Source of the DNA: Rhodothermia bacterium
GTDB lineage: Bacteria; Bacteroidota; Rhodothermia; Rhodothermales; UBA2364
Assembly: GCA_017303715.1 (NCBI GenBank)
Contig: JAFLBZ010000002.1
Coordinates: forward strand, 171,353-235,352
Direction of reading: 5' to 3'
Length of the DNA: 64,000 nucleotides
The notes under the pieces are model-generated. The model was not told the origin of the DNA and ran no database searches. It saw only the letters and a list, made by a program, of their open reading frames with translations. Shown here piece by piece: positions 40,329 through 48,392 of the stretch (the first letter of the stretch is position 1; every line of letters begins with the position of its first letter). Made by a program: the position numbers and the translations under genes.

Positions 40329-41438
40329 ATGGAACCGGACAAGCAAGCCCACACCGTAACGATAGAAGTACCATCCGGCCACAACACGCCCTTCCGATTG
40401 GACGTGTATCTGACGCATAAACTCCCGAACGCCACCCGAACCAAAGTCCAAGAAGGAATTAAAGAAGGGGCTGTTTGGGTCAATGGTAAAACCCCAAAAG
40501 CCTCACAATTGGTACAGCCCGGCGATGTCATCACCTGTGAGATTCTCCGCCCGCCACCCATCGAGGCACTGCCAGAGGCCATCCCTTTAGACATTCTTTA
40601 CGAGGACAAATGGCTCATAGTGCTACATAAAAAACCCGGCATGGTGGTACATCCCGCGTATGGCAACCGTTCTGGTACACTTATCAATGCCTTGTTGTAC
40701 CATGTTGGCGCGGGAAAATTGACCTTTGAGGCCACCGAAGCACAAGAGGAGGGTGACGACGAAGACGAAGGGCACATTGGATTGGCCATGCGCAATGCCG
40801 CCCCGCGCTATGACGGCGACCCCACCATCCGGCCCGGTCTTGTACACCGCTTAGACAAAGACACGTCGGGGCTGATGGTCATCGCAAAAGATGACGCCAC
40901 CCATGCACATTTGGCGGATCAATTTGCACGAAGAACGATCCAACGGCGCTACCATGCCATTGTTTGGGGCGTACTCCAACCACCAAGTGGAACACTCCAA
41001 ACCCACTTGGGGCGCGACCGACGTAACCGAAAAGTGGTGGCCGTTTTACCAGAAGGACAAGGAAAGCACGCCATTACCCATTACGAAACCATCGAAGCCC
41101 TACAACATTTTTCCCTCGTAGCGTTTCGGCTGGAAACCGGACGCACACACCAGATTCGCGCACATGCCAAGTACTTGGGCCATCCCATCTTTGGTGATGA
41201 AACCTATGGCGGAACCCAAATAAAACCCGAACTCGCCAAAGGGACACGAAAAGCCTTCTTCCAAAACCTCTTCGAGCGCCTACCACGCCAGGCTTTACAT
41301 GCCTATACACTCGGCTTTTTGCATCCGGCGACCGGAGAAGAATTATTTTTCCAAGCAGACTTGCCTGAAGACATGGCCTGGGTCTGGGAACGGTTGCAAA
41401 AAATGGATGCCCAACTAAAAGGTTATGTTGATGATTGA
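40329..41438 (+). CDS. rluD: 23S rRNA pseudouridine synthase, RluA/RluD family
   Basis: Enzymes of this family turn specific uridines of 23S rRNA into pseudouridine. The 369-residue product has an N-terminal S4 RNA-binding domain (about residues 20-75, RLDVYLTHKLPNATRTKVQE). The catalytic motif HRLDKDTSGLMVIAK has Asp176, and the family closing motif GRTHQIRAHAKYLGHPIFGD follows. An acidic insert of some 40 residues (about 130-165, with EEGDDEDEG) between the two domains is unusual. S4 plus length fits RluD or RluC; which uridine is modified is inferred only. Confidence 0.9.
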   Translation: MEPDKQAHTVTIEVPSGHNTPFRLDVYLTHKLPNATRTKVQEGIKEGAVWVNGKTPKASQLVQPGDVITCEILRPPPIEALPEAIPLDILYEDKWLIVLHKKPGMVVHPAYGNRSGTLINALLYHVGAGKLTFEATEAQEEGDDEDEGHIGLAMRNAAPRYDGDPTIRPGLVHRLDKDTSGLMVIAKDDATHAHLADQFARRTIQRRYHAIVWGVLQPPSGTLQTHLGRDRRNRKVVAVLPEGQGKHAITHYETIEALQHFSLVAFRLETGRTHQIRAHAKYLGHPIFGDETYGGTQIKPELAKGTRKAFFQNLFERLPRQALHAYTLGFLHPATGEELFFQADLPEDMAWVWERLQKMDAQLKGYVDD

Positions 41439-41532
41439 TCCGTTCCCCGTGAAATGAAGGCGGGGAGGTGGCAGGTCTGCGATATTCGCCTTATATTAAA
41501 AGTTCTATCTTAGAGCCAAAAATATTAGGGCG

Positions 41533-42018
41533 ATGCCGAAAGAATTCATCCCCATTCGTACTTACCTTGCACCGGATTGTATCCAGGTGGGGTTTGTTGC
41601 GTCCGACAAAACCGCTGCCATCCACGGTCTTTTATCTAAATTGGAGGGCCATCCATATGTTACCGACCTGAAAGAAGTGACCAATGCTATTTTAAAGCGC
41701 GAGGCGGTCATGTCAACGGGTGTAGGGAAAGGTCTTGCTTTGCCCCATGCCAAAACCGATGCCGTAAAAGAAATTGTGATCTCACTTGCGATTGCAGAAG
41801 GGGGGATTCAATTTGATGCCATAGACCAACAAGCCGTTCGGATTTTTATGCTACTGGTGGCCCCTACAGATGCAGCCCTACCACACATTCGGCTTTTGGG
41901 GCATGTATCGCGGATGATGAACCGTGAGAACTTCCGGAACCGTTTGTTACATGCACCCGATGCAGCGGCAGTCTTGCGATACTTTGAGGAAGAAGAAGAG
42001 CGAATGCGTGAAGAATAA
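41533..42018 (+). CDS. PTS EIIA type-2 (PtsN-like) domain protein
   Basis: The 161-residue product is a single mannitol/fructose-type IIA domain. The phosphorylatable His is in GKGLALPHAKTD (His72), and VSLAIAEGGIQFDAIDQQAVRIFMLLVAP matches the family core (its key part is FMLLVAP). Stand-alone IIA proteins often serve as regulators (PtsN, the nitrogen PTS) and not in sugar uptake. No EI, HPr or IIBC gene lies in the window. It ends 3 bp before the hisS start, so the two probably share a transcript. Confidence 0.85.
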   Translation: MPKEFIPIRTYLAPDCIQVGFVASDKTAAIHGLLSKLEGHPYVTDLKEVTNAILKREAVMSTGVGKGLALPHAKTDAVKEIVISLAIAEGGIQFDAIDQQAVRIFMLLVAPTDAALPHIRLLGHVSRMMNRENFRNRLLHAPDAAAVLRYFEEEEERMREE

Positions 42019-42021
42019 CCT

Positions 42022-43347
42022 TTGAACCAAACCCATTTTTTTGTGCAAACCTCCTTTCGGAATATAAAAGGCACGTTCGACGTACTGCCACACGATTATA
42101 CGGCTGCGGGAAACCAAACCTATGGCTCCGCCGCATGGCTCTTTGTGGAGCGCCGTATCCGCGAAGTCTTTGATCGCTATGACTTCCGCGAAGTCCGAAC
42201 GCCCATGTTTGAACCCACCGAGATGATTGCGCGGGGCGTGGGCGAGACCTCGGACATTGTGACCAAAGAAATGTTTGCATGGACGAAGGGCGATACAAAT
42301 TATGTATTGCGCCCAGAACTCACCGCACCCATCATGCGGGCCTACCTGCAACACCGCTTAGACCAACAAGGCCCCGTCCAGCGCCTTTCCTACATCGGGC
42401 CATGCTTCCGCGCCGAGCGTCCTGCTCGTGGGCGATTCCGGCAGTTTCACCAATTCGGGGTTGAAATTATTGGCTCTTCCGATCCGCGCTCCGATGCCGA
42501 GGTGGTGGCTGTTCTTATGGCTGTTTATGGCGCATTTGGCATTGAGAACCTGCGCCTTCGGATGAATACACTCGGTACGCCAGAGGAACGGGCGATTTAT
42601 AAAGCGGCCCTGCGCACGTTTTTGCTCCCCCACCGCGAAGCCCTTTCCGACATCAGCCGAGAACGTTTAGAGAAAAACCCGCTTCGGATTTTGGACACCA
42701 AACTCGAACACGAACAAGCCTTGTTGGCAGAAGCACCCGTTCTCACCGATTTTTTGGGGGGAGAAACCCGTGCCTTCTTCGATAGCGTTTGCGGCTATGT
42801 GCAAGACCTCGGTATTCCGTTCATAACCGATCCGAAATTGGTTCGTGGCTTGGATTATTACGCACACACCACCTTCGAGTTGGAAAGTGAAGCCTTGAAT
42901 GGAGCCTTGGCCGGCGCTGGCCGGTACGACCTACTGGCAAAGGACTTTGGCAATCCGAATCCCGTACCGGCTGTTGGCTTTGCTGCCGGAATGGAACGCT
43001 TGTTTGTGGTCTTGAATGATGCGGGATATGTCTTTCCCAATCCCTCAACACCAGATGTCTTTTTGGTTGCGATGGGTGCAGAAGCGGAAAATTGGGTATT
43101 CCGTAAGGCACAATCGTTACGGACGGCGGGAATCCGAGTGGCGTTTGACCTGAAAGGCCGTTCGATGAAGGCGCAAATGCGGGAGGCCGACCGCTCGCGA
43201 GCACCATTTGTGGTTATTGTGGGCGATCAAGAACTTAGCGCCCAAGCGGTGAACCTGAAAAACATGGCGGAAGGCACACAAGAAACCATTCCAGAAGACA
43301 GACTGTTGCAAAAAATCCAATCCTTTACCATGTCCAGTGATAGATAA
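42022..43347 (+). CDS. hisS: Histidine-tRNA ligase
   Basis: HisS is a class II synthetase that charges tRNA-His. Motif 1 is RTPMFEPTE, motif 2 YIGPCFRAERPARGRFRQFH, and motif 3 PAVGFAAGMERL. The HisA segment RGLDYYAHTTFE binds histidine. A C-terminal anticodon-binding domain (about 345-435) ends the 441-residue product. There is no ATG before the essential KGTFDVLP opening. The possible starts are TTG at 42022, which I list, and GTG at 42043, which would give 434 residues. Neither has a clear ribosome binding site. The gene lies 3 bp after the IIA gene, consistent with coupling. Confidence 0.95.
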   Translation: MNQTHFFVQTSFRNIKGTFDVLPHDYTAAGNQTYGSAAWLFVERRIREVFDRYDFREVRTPMFEPTEMIARGVGETSDIVTKEMFAWTKGDTNYVLRPELTAPIMRAYLQHRLDQQGPVQRLSYIGPCFRAERPARGRFRQFHQFGVEIIGSSDPRSDAEVVAVLMAVYGAFGIENLRLRMNTLGTPEERAIYKAALRTFLLPHREALSDISRERLEKNPLRILDTKLEHEQALLAEAPVLTDFLGGETRAFFDSVCGYVQDLGIPFITDPKLVRGLDYYAHTTFELESEALNGALAGAGRYDLLAKDFGNPNPVPAVGFAAGMERLFVVLNDAGYVFPNPSTPDVFLVAMGAEAENWVFRKAQSLRTAGIRVAFDLKGRSMKAQMREADRSRAPFVVIVGDQELSAQAVNLKNMAEGTQETIPEDRLLQKIQSFTMSSDR

Positions 43348-43531
43348 TGGTAAATTTCAGGATCATGCAAGTTCTTGATTATCCGTAATTCGTGGTATTG
43401 TTTTTATTCCGGTTCAGATACGCAAAGAATCCTCACAAAGAAGACCATTTATATTGATAAGTACCTCATGAACAATACCTTTTTTTTAACAAACTGGCTT
43501 TGAACAACCCCTTAAAATAATCCCTGCAATT

Positions 43532-44458
43532 ATGTACCCACGCATCAGCGACATGCTTCGGGCTTGGTTTGGAATTGACTTTCCGATGCCCATTTATACG
43601 TATGGCTTCATGCTTGCCGTAGCCATTTTAACCGCAAGTTGGCTTGCAGGTCGTGAGTTAAGACGCCTCCAAAAGATCGGGAAGTTAGGTAAACTCACCC
43701 AAAAGGTACGAGACAAGAATGGCCGTATTTCGCAAGTAACGCTTCAGCCCTCGGATCTGATGAGCAATATCACGGTTATTGCAGCAATTGCGGGCGTGAT
43801 TGGCTCTAAGGTCTTCTACATTTTAGAGTCTCCGGGCGGCGATGTAGTCGCCAAACTATTTTCCTCTGGTGGCCTTACGTTCTATGGTGGCTTAATCTTT
43901 GGTACTGCCTCGGTCTTGTATTATGTCCATAAAAAAGGAATTTCAGGTGTTTCCTTGCCTATTTTTATGGATGCTTTGGCCCCTACGGTCATTCTTGCTT
44001 ATGGTATTGGGCGTATCGGGTGTCACCTATCGGGTGATGGCGACTGGGGCATTGCTGCCAATTTAGCCCTTAAACCTGACTTCTTACCGATGTGGCTTTG
44101 GGCAGACACCTATCCGGGTAATATTGCGGGCGAGGTAATTCCGGCTCCCGGCGTTTATCCCACGCCCTTGTGGGAGTTCTTGGCTTGTTTTGCCATTTAT
44201 TGGATATTGGTCGCCCTTCGGAACCATCCTTTTAAACCCGGTTGGATTTTTTCTTTGTATTTGTTATTAAATGGCTTAGAACGATTTTTTATCGAAAAAG
44301 TACGGGTGAATGCACGCTTCGATTTTTTGATGTTCCAGACCACGCAAGCAGAGCTAATTGCCTCTTTTTTGATCATCGTGGGTATTGTGGGACTGGTCAT
44401 AACCACCCGCCGTATGACCGCGCCAGAAGCCCCGTCCAGTCCAACAATGTCAACTTAG
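43532..44458 (+). CDS. lgt: Prolipoprotein diacylglyceryl transferase
   Basis: Lgt transfers diacylglycerol from phosphatidylglycerol to the lipobox Cys of preprolipoproteins in the inner membrane. The 308-residue product has about seven membrane segments. The opening IYTYGFMLAVAILTASWLAGRE and the signature GRIGCHLSGDGDWG are recognisable. The common signature reads GRIGNFxNxE; here the Asn is Cys, a variant that I believe also occurs in other Bacteroidota members. A charged cytoplasmic insertion (about 43-75) is present. The lipoproteins in this window, such as the alpha-2-macroglobulin, would be its substrates. Its stop overlaps the convergent barrel gene by 4 bp. Confidence 0.88.
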   Translation: MYPRISDMLRAWFGIDFPMPIYTYGFMLAVAILTASWLAGRELRRLQKIGKLGKLTQKVRDKNGRISQVTLQPSDLMSNITVIAAIAGVIGSKVFYILESPGGDVVAKLFSSGGLTFYGGLIFGTASVLYYVHKKGISGVSLPIFMDALAPTVILAYGIGRIGCHLSGDGDWGIAANLALKPDFLPMWLWADTYPGNIAGEVIPAPGVYPTPLWEFLACFAIYWILVALRNHPFKPGWIFSLYLLLNGLERFFIEKVRVNARFDFLMFQTTQAELIASFLIIVGIVGLVITTRRMTAPEAPSSPTMST

Positions 44459-46536
44459 AACTGAAATCCCACGCGAGCCAAAGGAAGGCCACGCGGATAC
44501 TCGTCCGAGAAAGCAACCCAGCCGGAAACCACCATATTTCCGGCTTTTGTCCACCCACCCACACCATAGCCCACATGGATGCGTTTTGACTGCTCGCCAT
44601 CGGCCCAAACGCGCCCTGCGTCTGCAAATGTGAGCCAGCCACTCGTAATGGATTGTCCAAAAACGTTACGGCTAAACAACTCACTGCGGGCTTCCAGATT
44701 GGTAAAAGCCATACTCCGCCCCCCAAACCGACGTTGAAAATAGCCTCTTAGGTAATTAAACTGCCCGATGCGGTGCGCTGCATAATACGGGAACTCGCCC
44801 AAAAGGTGGCCGCCACCCAATCGTAGCGCCAGCAAGCCGGGCACGAACGAGAAGGGAAGATAAACGGAAACCTCTCCAGAGAGCGTGGTAAATACCTCGT
44901 CCGTATGGGTTAAATGACGGTAATGTTTGGCCTGTAGGAATGCTTTCATCCCCCGTTTTGGAAAGGTTGGGTGGTCAGTTCGGTTGGTTTGAAGCCGCAC
45001 TTCCAAGCCCCCAAATGTTCGATCGGCATAGATATCTGGCAAAAGTCCAACATCTCCTGTGCCATTGATGCGAGCCTCCTCCAAGTTAATGGATTCCCAA
45101 AATGGCCCCACCCTAAGCCGCTGTTTCAAGGTGCTGCTGCTCCAGTCTAAGGATGTCCATAGCCGGAAGCGTTGGCGTTTGGCATCGTAGTACCGGTTAT
45201 CGTTCTTGGGACTTTCGTTACCGAGTTTATAAAAAGCATGGAAATTGGTAGGAGCGAGGGCGTGCGCTTCGCCAAAAAAACCCCATTTTCCCCAAATATG
45301 CGGCGCGTCGGTATGACCCCAAACATTAAAACCACCCGTTATCGGCGAGACATCCGCCGTAAGTTGGTAAGCTCTGGTATAGACGGGATGATACCCGCGA
45401 ATGACCCGTTGGAGGCTAAGCCCACCCAGTACCCAATCGGTGGAATTGGTTTCGCCATAGGGGACGATAACGGTAAAAGGCTTGCGGTACGTTCCTTTTT
45501 GGGCACGTTGGATGGTTGCTGCAAACGTTTTAACGGCGACGGGCAGGTGAGAAATACGGGCAAGAAGCACCTCGGCCAATGCGTTGCGGGATAACTCGTC
45601 TAAGGTGTTGGGCATTTTATGGACGGCTTCTCGGATAACTTCTGGTTGCAGTTTTCCTTGCATAAACGCCAACAAGGTTGCCCAATTTTCGGGTGTCCAA
45701 TCGGCTAAAAATGCCAAATCGCTTGTATTGACCGTTATAAAACCGATTAGGTCTTCGGTCTTTCCACCAAATTCCGGACGTTTTAATCGCGAATTGTGTA
45801 AGGCCAATACGCGGTTCATGAACCCATCGTGCCGATTCATGCCCAAGAATGGTGACCAAAGCGGAACATAAACCACCTCTTTGCCTTCTCCATAGGGTCG
45901 CCACGTTTGCGGTGTATGCTCCGGTGAACCCAACAAAATTCCCAGAAGCCGGAACGTCGCATATTTAAATACATCTACTCCACCAATCAATTTTCGGGCT
46001 TTAAACCGCTTGAGTAAGGTATCGGGCAAGACTGTTTGATTTTCATCGCCTGCTTGGGTTTGCTCCCAAATGGCCGGACGTCCCCACCATCTGCGAATTT
46101 CAAACGGCGATACGGGCAAATCCAATGCTTCGGCAAGGTGCATGGCCATAAAACCACCAAAGGGATGTACCGCCGGATCTTGCTTCATGGGCCAAAGCCG
46201 GTGGTATTTTCCGCTTTCCGCATCTCGCACCCAAACCCCGTCCTTGCGCTGCGAATCTGCCCGTAGTACCGAAAAGGGCACTACGGAGGGATCAATACGC
46301 GAAATGGGCACATGAGCAGTCCATTCAGAGCGGTACTGCACCCCCACGAGCCAATCAGGTACATCGGTGGTGGCGATACTTGGCGCCAATGGTTGGGCAC
46401 TTAATTGGCCCAAATTGCCCCAAATCAAGGATAGGAATACGCCCCAGTAGCATAAGTCTCGGACTTGGCCGCAATTCGGAATTGTACGAAGTAGGATCAA
46501 ATATCCGGCTGTGTCGTTAAGGAGATGTTTTTTCAC
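44455..46536 (-). CDS. Outer-membrane BamA/TamA-like barrel protein with novel N-terminal domain
   Basis: The 693-residue product ends in a surface-antigen-type beta-barrel (about residues 430-693), with the NYLRGYFQRRFGGRSM and FTNLEARSE segments and a terminal Phe for outer-membrane insertion. An export signal is probably at about residues 26-47 (VFLSLIWGNLGQLSAQ), so the true start may be downstream of 46536. The middle region (about 60-330) resembles the segment that follows the metallophosphoesterase domain in Bacteroidota fusion proteins (for example GVQYRSEWTAHV), but that phosphoesterase is absent here. The role is unknown. It is divergent from the ABC exporter genes, with about 20 bp between starts. 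Confidence 0.75.
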   Translation of the reverse strand: MKKHLLNDTAGYLILLRTIPNCGQVRDLCYWGVFLSLIWGNLGQLSAQPLAPSIATTDVPDWLVGVQYRSEWTAHVPISRIDPSVVPFSVLRADSQRKDGVWVRDAESGKYHRLWPMKQDPAVHPFGGFMAMHLAEALDLPVSPFEIRRWWGRPAIWEQTQAGDENQTVLPDTLLKRFKARKLIGGVDVFKYATFRLLGILLGSPEHTPQTWRPYGEGKEVVYVPLWSPFLGMNRHDGFMNRVLALHNSRLKRPEFGGKTEDLIGFITVNTSDLAFLADWTPENWATLLAFMQGKLQPEVIREAVHKMPNTLDELSRNALAEVLLARISHLPVAVKTFAATIQRAQKGTYRKPFTVIVPYGETNSTDWVLGGLSLQRVIRGYHPVYTRAYQLTADVSPITGGFNVWGHTDAPHIWGKWGFFGEAHALAPTNFHAFYKLGNESPKNDNRYYDAKRQRFRLWTSLDWSSSTLKQRLRVGPFWESINLEEARINGTGDVGLLPDIYADRTFGGLEVRLQTNRTDHPTFPKRGMKAFLQAKHYRHLTHTDEVFTTLSGEVSVYLPFSFVPGLLALRLGGGHLLGEFPYYAAHRIGQFNYLRGYFQRRFGGRSMAFTNLEARSELFSRNVFGQSITSGWLTFADAGRVWADGEQSKRIHVGYGVGGWTKAGNMVVSGWVAFSDEYPRGLPLARVGFQF

Positions 46537-46556
46537 CCGCCCGCCTTCTTTGTTTT

Positions 46557-48359
46557 ATGCGAGAATTGTTTCAGTTAAATCATTATTTCCGAAAATACGC
46601 CTATTTGTTTTGGCCTGGCATCTTTTTTTGTTTTGCCAGTGCCATCTTCTCGGTGATGGTTCCGATGATTGTACGTTATGGCGTGGATGCCATCCCGCGG
46701 ATGGTGGCGCAGTATCAGATGGTTCAGGGAACCGCAGCAGCCCCCACCTTGTTCCGGCAAAGCATTTATGGCCTGCTTGAGTTCGGCGGCTTGGTACTTT
46801 TGGTGAGTTTGCTCAGCGGTATTTGTCTCTTCATCATGCGCCAAACCATTATTGTGATGTCGCGCCATGTGGAGTACGACCTACGGAACGACCTTTTCCA
46901 ACACCTACAAACCCTCTCGGCAGGTTGGTACACCCGCACCCCTACGGGTGATGTGATGAGCCGCCTCACCAGCGACATCGAGCAAGTTCGGCAATACGTT
47001 GGACCAGCCATAATGTATGCCGCCCGTTCTATTGTAGTGGTTATTGTCGCTGTGGTGGTGATGTTCATGATCTCGCCCACCCTAACGTGGTACTCGATGA
47101 TCCCTATGCCGCTTTTGGCCATTGCCATTTATTACATTTCGCGGATGAGCTTCTCCAGAAGCCAAGCCATTCAGGAGCAATATGCCGTCCTCACGAGCCG
47201 CTCACAAGAAGTTTTTTCCGGTATTCGCGTGATCAAAGCGTATGCGCGGGAGGCGTTCGAGTCGGATGAATTTGACCGCGAATCCGATGAATACCGCAAA
47301 CGAAATATGGGGCTTGCCCGTGTGGAAGCGGCTTTCCGGCCTGCTTTTGTGATTTTGATTGGGATGAGTGTGGTGATTGTGATCTGGGTAGGAGGCGATT
47401 TGTATATGCAGGGACAAATCACGATTGGAAACATTGCCGAATACATTATTTATGTCACCCTTATGACGTGGCCTGTGGCTTCGATGGGGTATATCATTAT
47501 GCTTATTCAGCGGGCAAAGGCGTCGTGGCTACGTTTAAGCAAAATTTTCCAGACCAAGCCAGAAGTGGCCGATACCGAGCAGACCAATAACAGCATCACA
47601 GCCCTGCAAGGTCGCTATGAATTTCGCGATGTCACGTTTAGCTATACGCCAGATGGTCCCGATGTGCTGAAAAATGTAACCTTTGAGATCGAAGCCGGAA
47701 AAACCCTTGCCATCGTAGGAAGAACGGGTTCCGGAAAGACCACCATTGCCGAACTCATGTTACGGCTCTACGATGCACAATCAGGAGAGGTTTGGGTAGA
47801 TGGTCACCCTATTCGTACTATTCCACTTCAAACCCTACGCGGTGCTGCCGGATATGTCTCACAAGACGTTTTCCTCTTCTCCGATACCATTGCCCATAAC
47901 ATCGCTTTTGGCCGGATGGACGCACCGGAAGGAGACATTACCAATGCCGCAGCGGAGGCCGATCTCCTCGAAAATATTGAGGGCTTTTCGGAAGGCTTCG
48001 AGACGTTTGTGGGTGAACGAGGCATTACGCTTTCTGGAGGACAAAAACAACGCACCTCCATTGCCCGTGCTTTGGTACGCAATCCGAAATTACTCATCTT
48101 GGACGATGCCCTGAGTGCAGTGGATACGGCCACCGAAGCCAAAATCTTAGAAGCCCTCCGCAAACACTTTGGCCAACGAACGGTGGTCATCATTTCCCAT
48201 CGCATCTCGGCGGTGCAAGATGCCGACTTGATCTTGGTGATGGATAATGGCCGGATCGTGGAGTCGGGTACACACGAGGTTCTCTTAGACCATAATGGCC
48301 TCTACAAAGACCTTTATACCAAGCAATTGCTCGAAGAAGAAATTGCCGCCCTTACTTAG
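46557..48359 (+). CDS. ABC exporter half (subunit 1), degenerate Walker B
   Basis: The 600-residue product has six membrane helices (about residues 1-320) and a nucleotide-binding domain. Walker A is GRTGSGKT (388-395), the signature is canonical LSGGQ (492-496), and Walker B is LLILDDALSAVD with Asp517 in place of the catalytic Glu. The H-loop His is in IISHRIS. Such Asp substitution marks the degenerate half of heterodimeric exporters (TM287/288 or BmrCD type). It lies 33 bp before the second half, so the two form one transporter. Substrates could be lipids or drugs; none can be named. Confidence 0.9.
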   Translation: MRELFQLNHYFRKYAYLFWPGIFFCFASAIFSVMVPMIVRYGVDAIPRMVAQYQMVQGTAAAPTLFRQSIYGLLEFGGLVLLVSLLSGICLFIMRQTIIVMSRHVEYDLRNDLFQHLQTLSAGWYTRTPTGDVMSRLTSDIEQVRQYVGPAIMYAARSIVVVIVAVVVMFMISPTLTWYSMIPMPLLAIAIYYISRMSFSRSQAIQEQYAVLTSRSQEVFSGIRVIKAYAREAFESDEFDRESDEYRKRNMGLARVEAAFRPAFVILIGMSVVIVIWVGGDLYMQGQITIGNIAEYIIYVTLMTWPVASMGYIIMLIQRAKASWLRLSKIFQTKPEVADTEQTNNSITALQGRYEFRDVTFSYTPDGPDVLKNVTFEIEAGKTLAIVGRTGSGKTTIAELMLRLYDAQSGEVWVDGHPIRTIPLQTLRGAAGYVSQDVFLFSDTIAHNIAFGRMDAPEGDITNAAAEADLLENIEGFSEGFETFVGERGITLSGGQKQRTSIARALVRNPKLLILDDALSAVDTATEAKILEALRKHFGQRTVVIISHRISAVQDADLILVMDNGRIVESGTHEVLLDHNGLYKDLYTKQLLEEEIAALT

Positions 48360-48392
48360 TGTTTTTCCTATATACCGAAAATTTAGATACTT

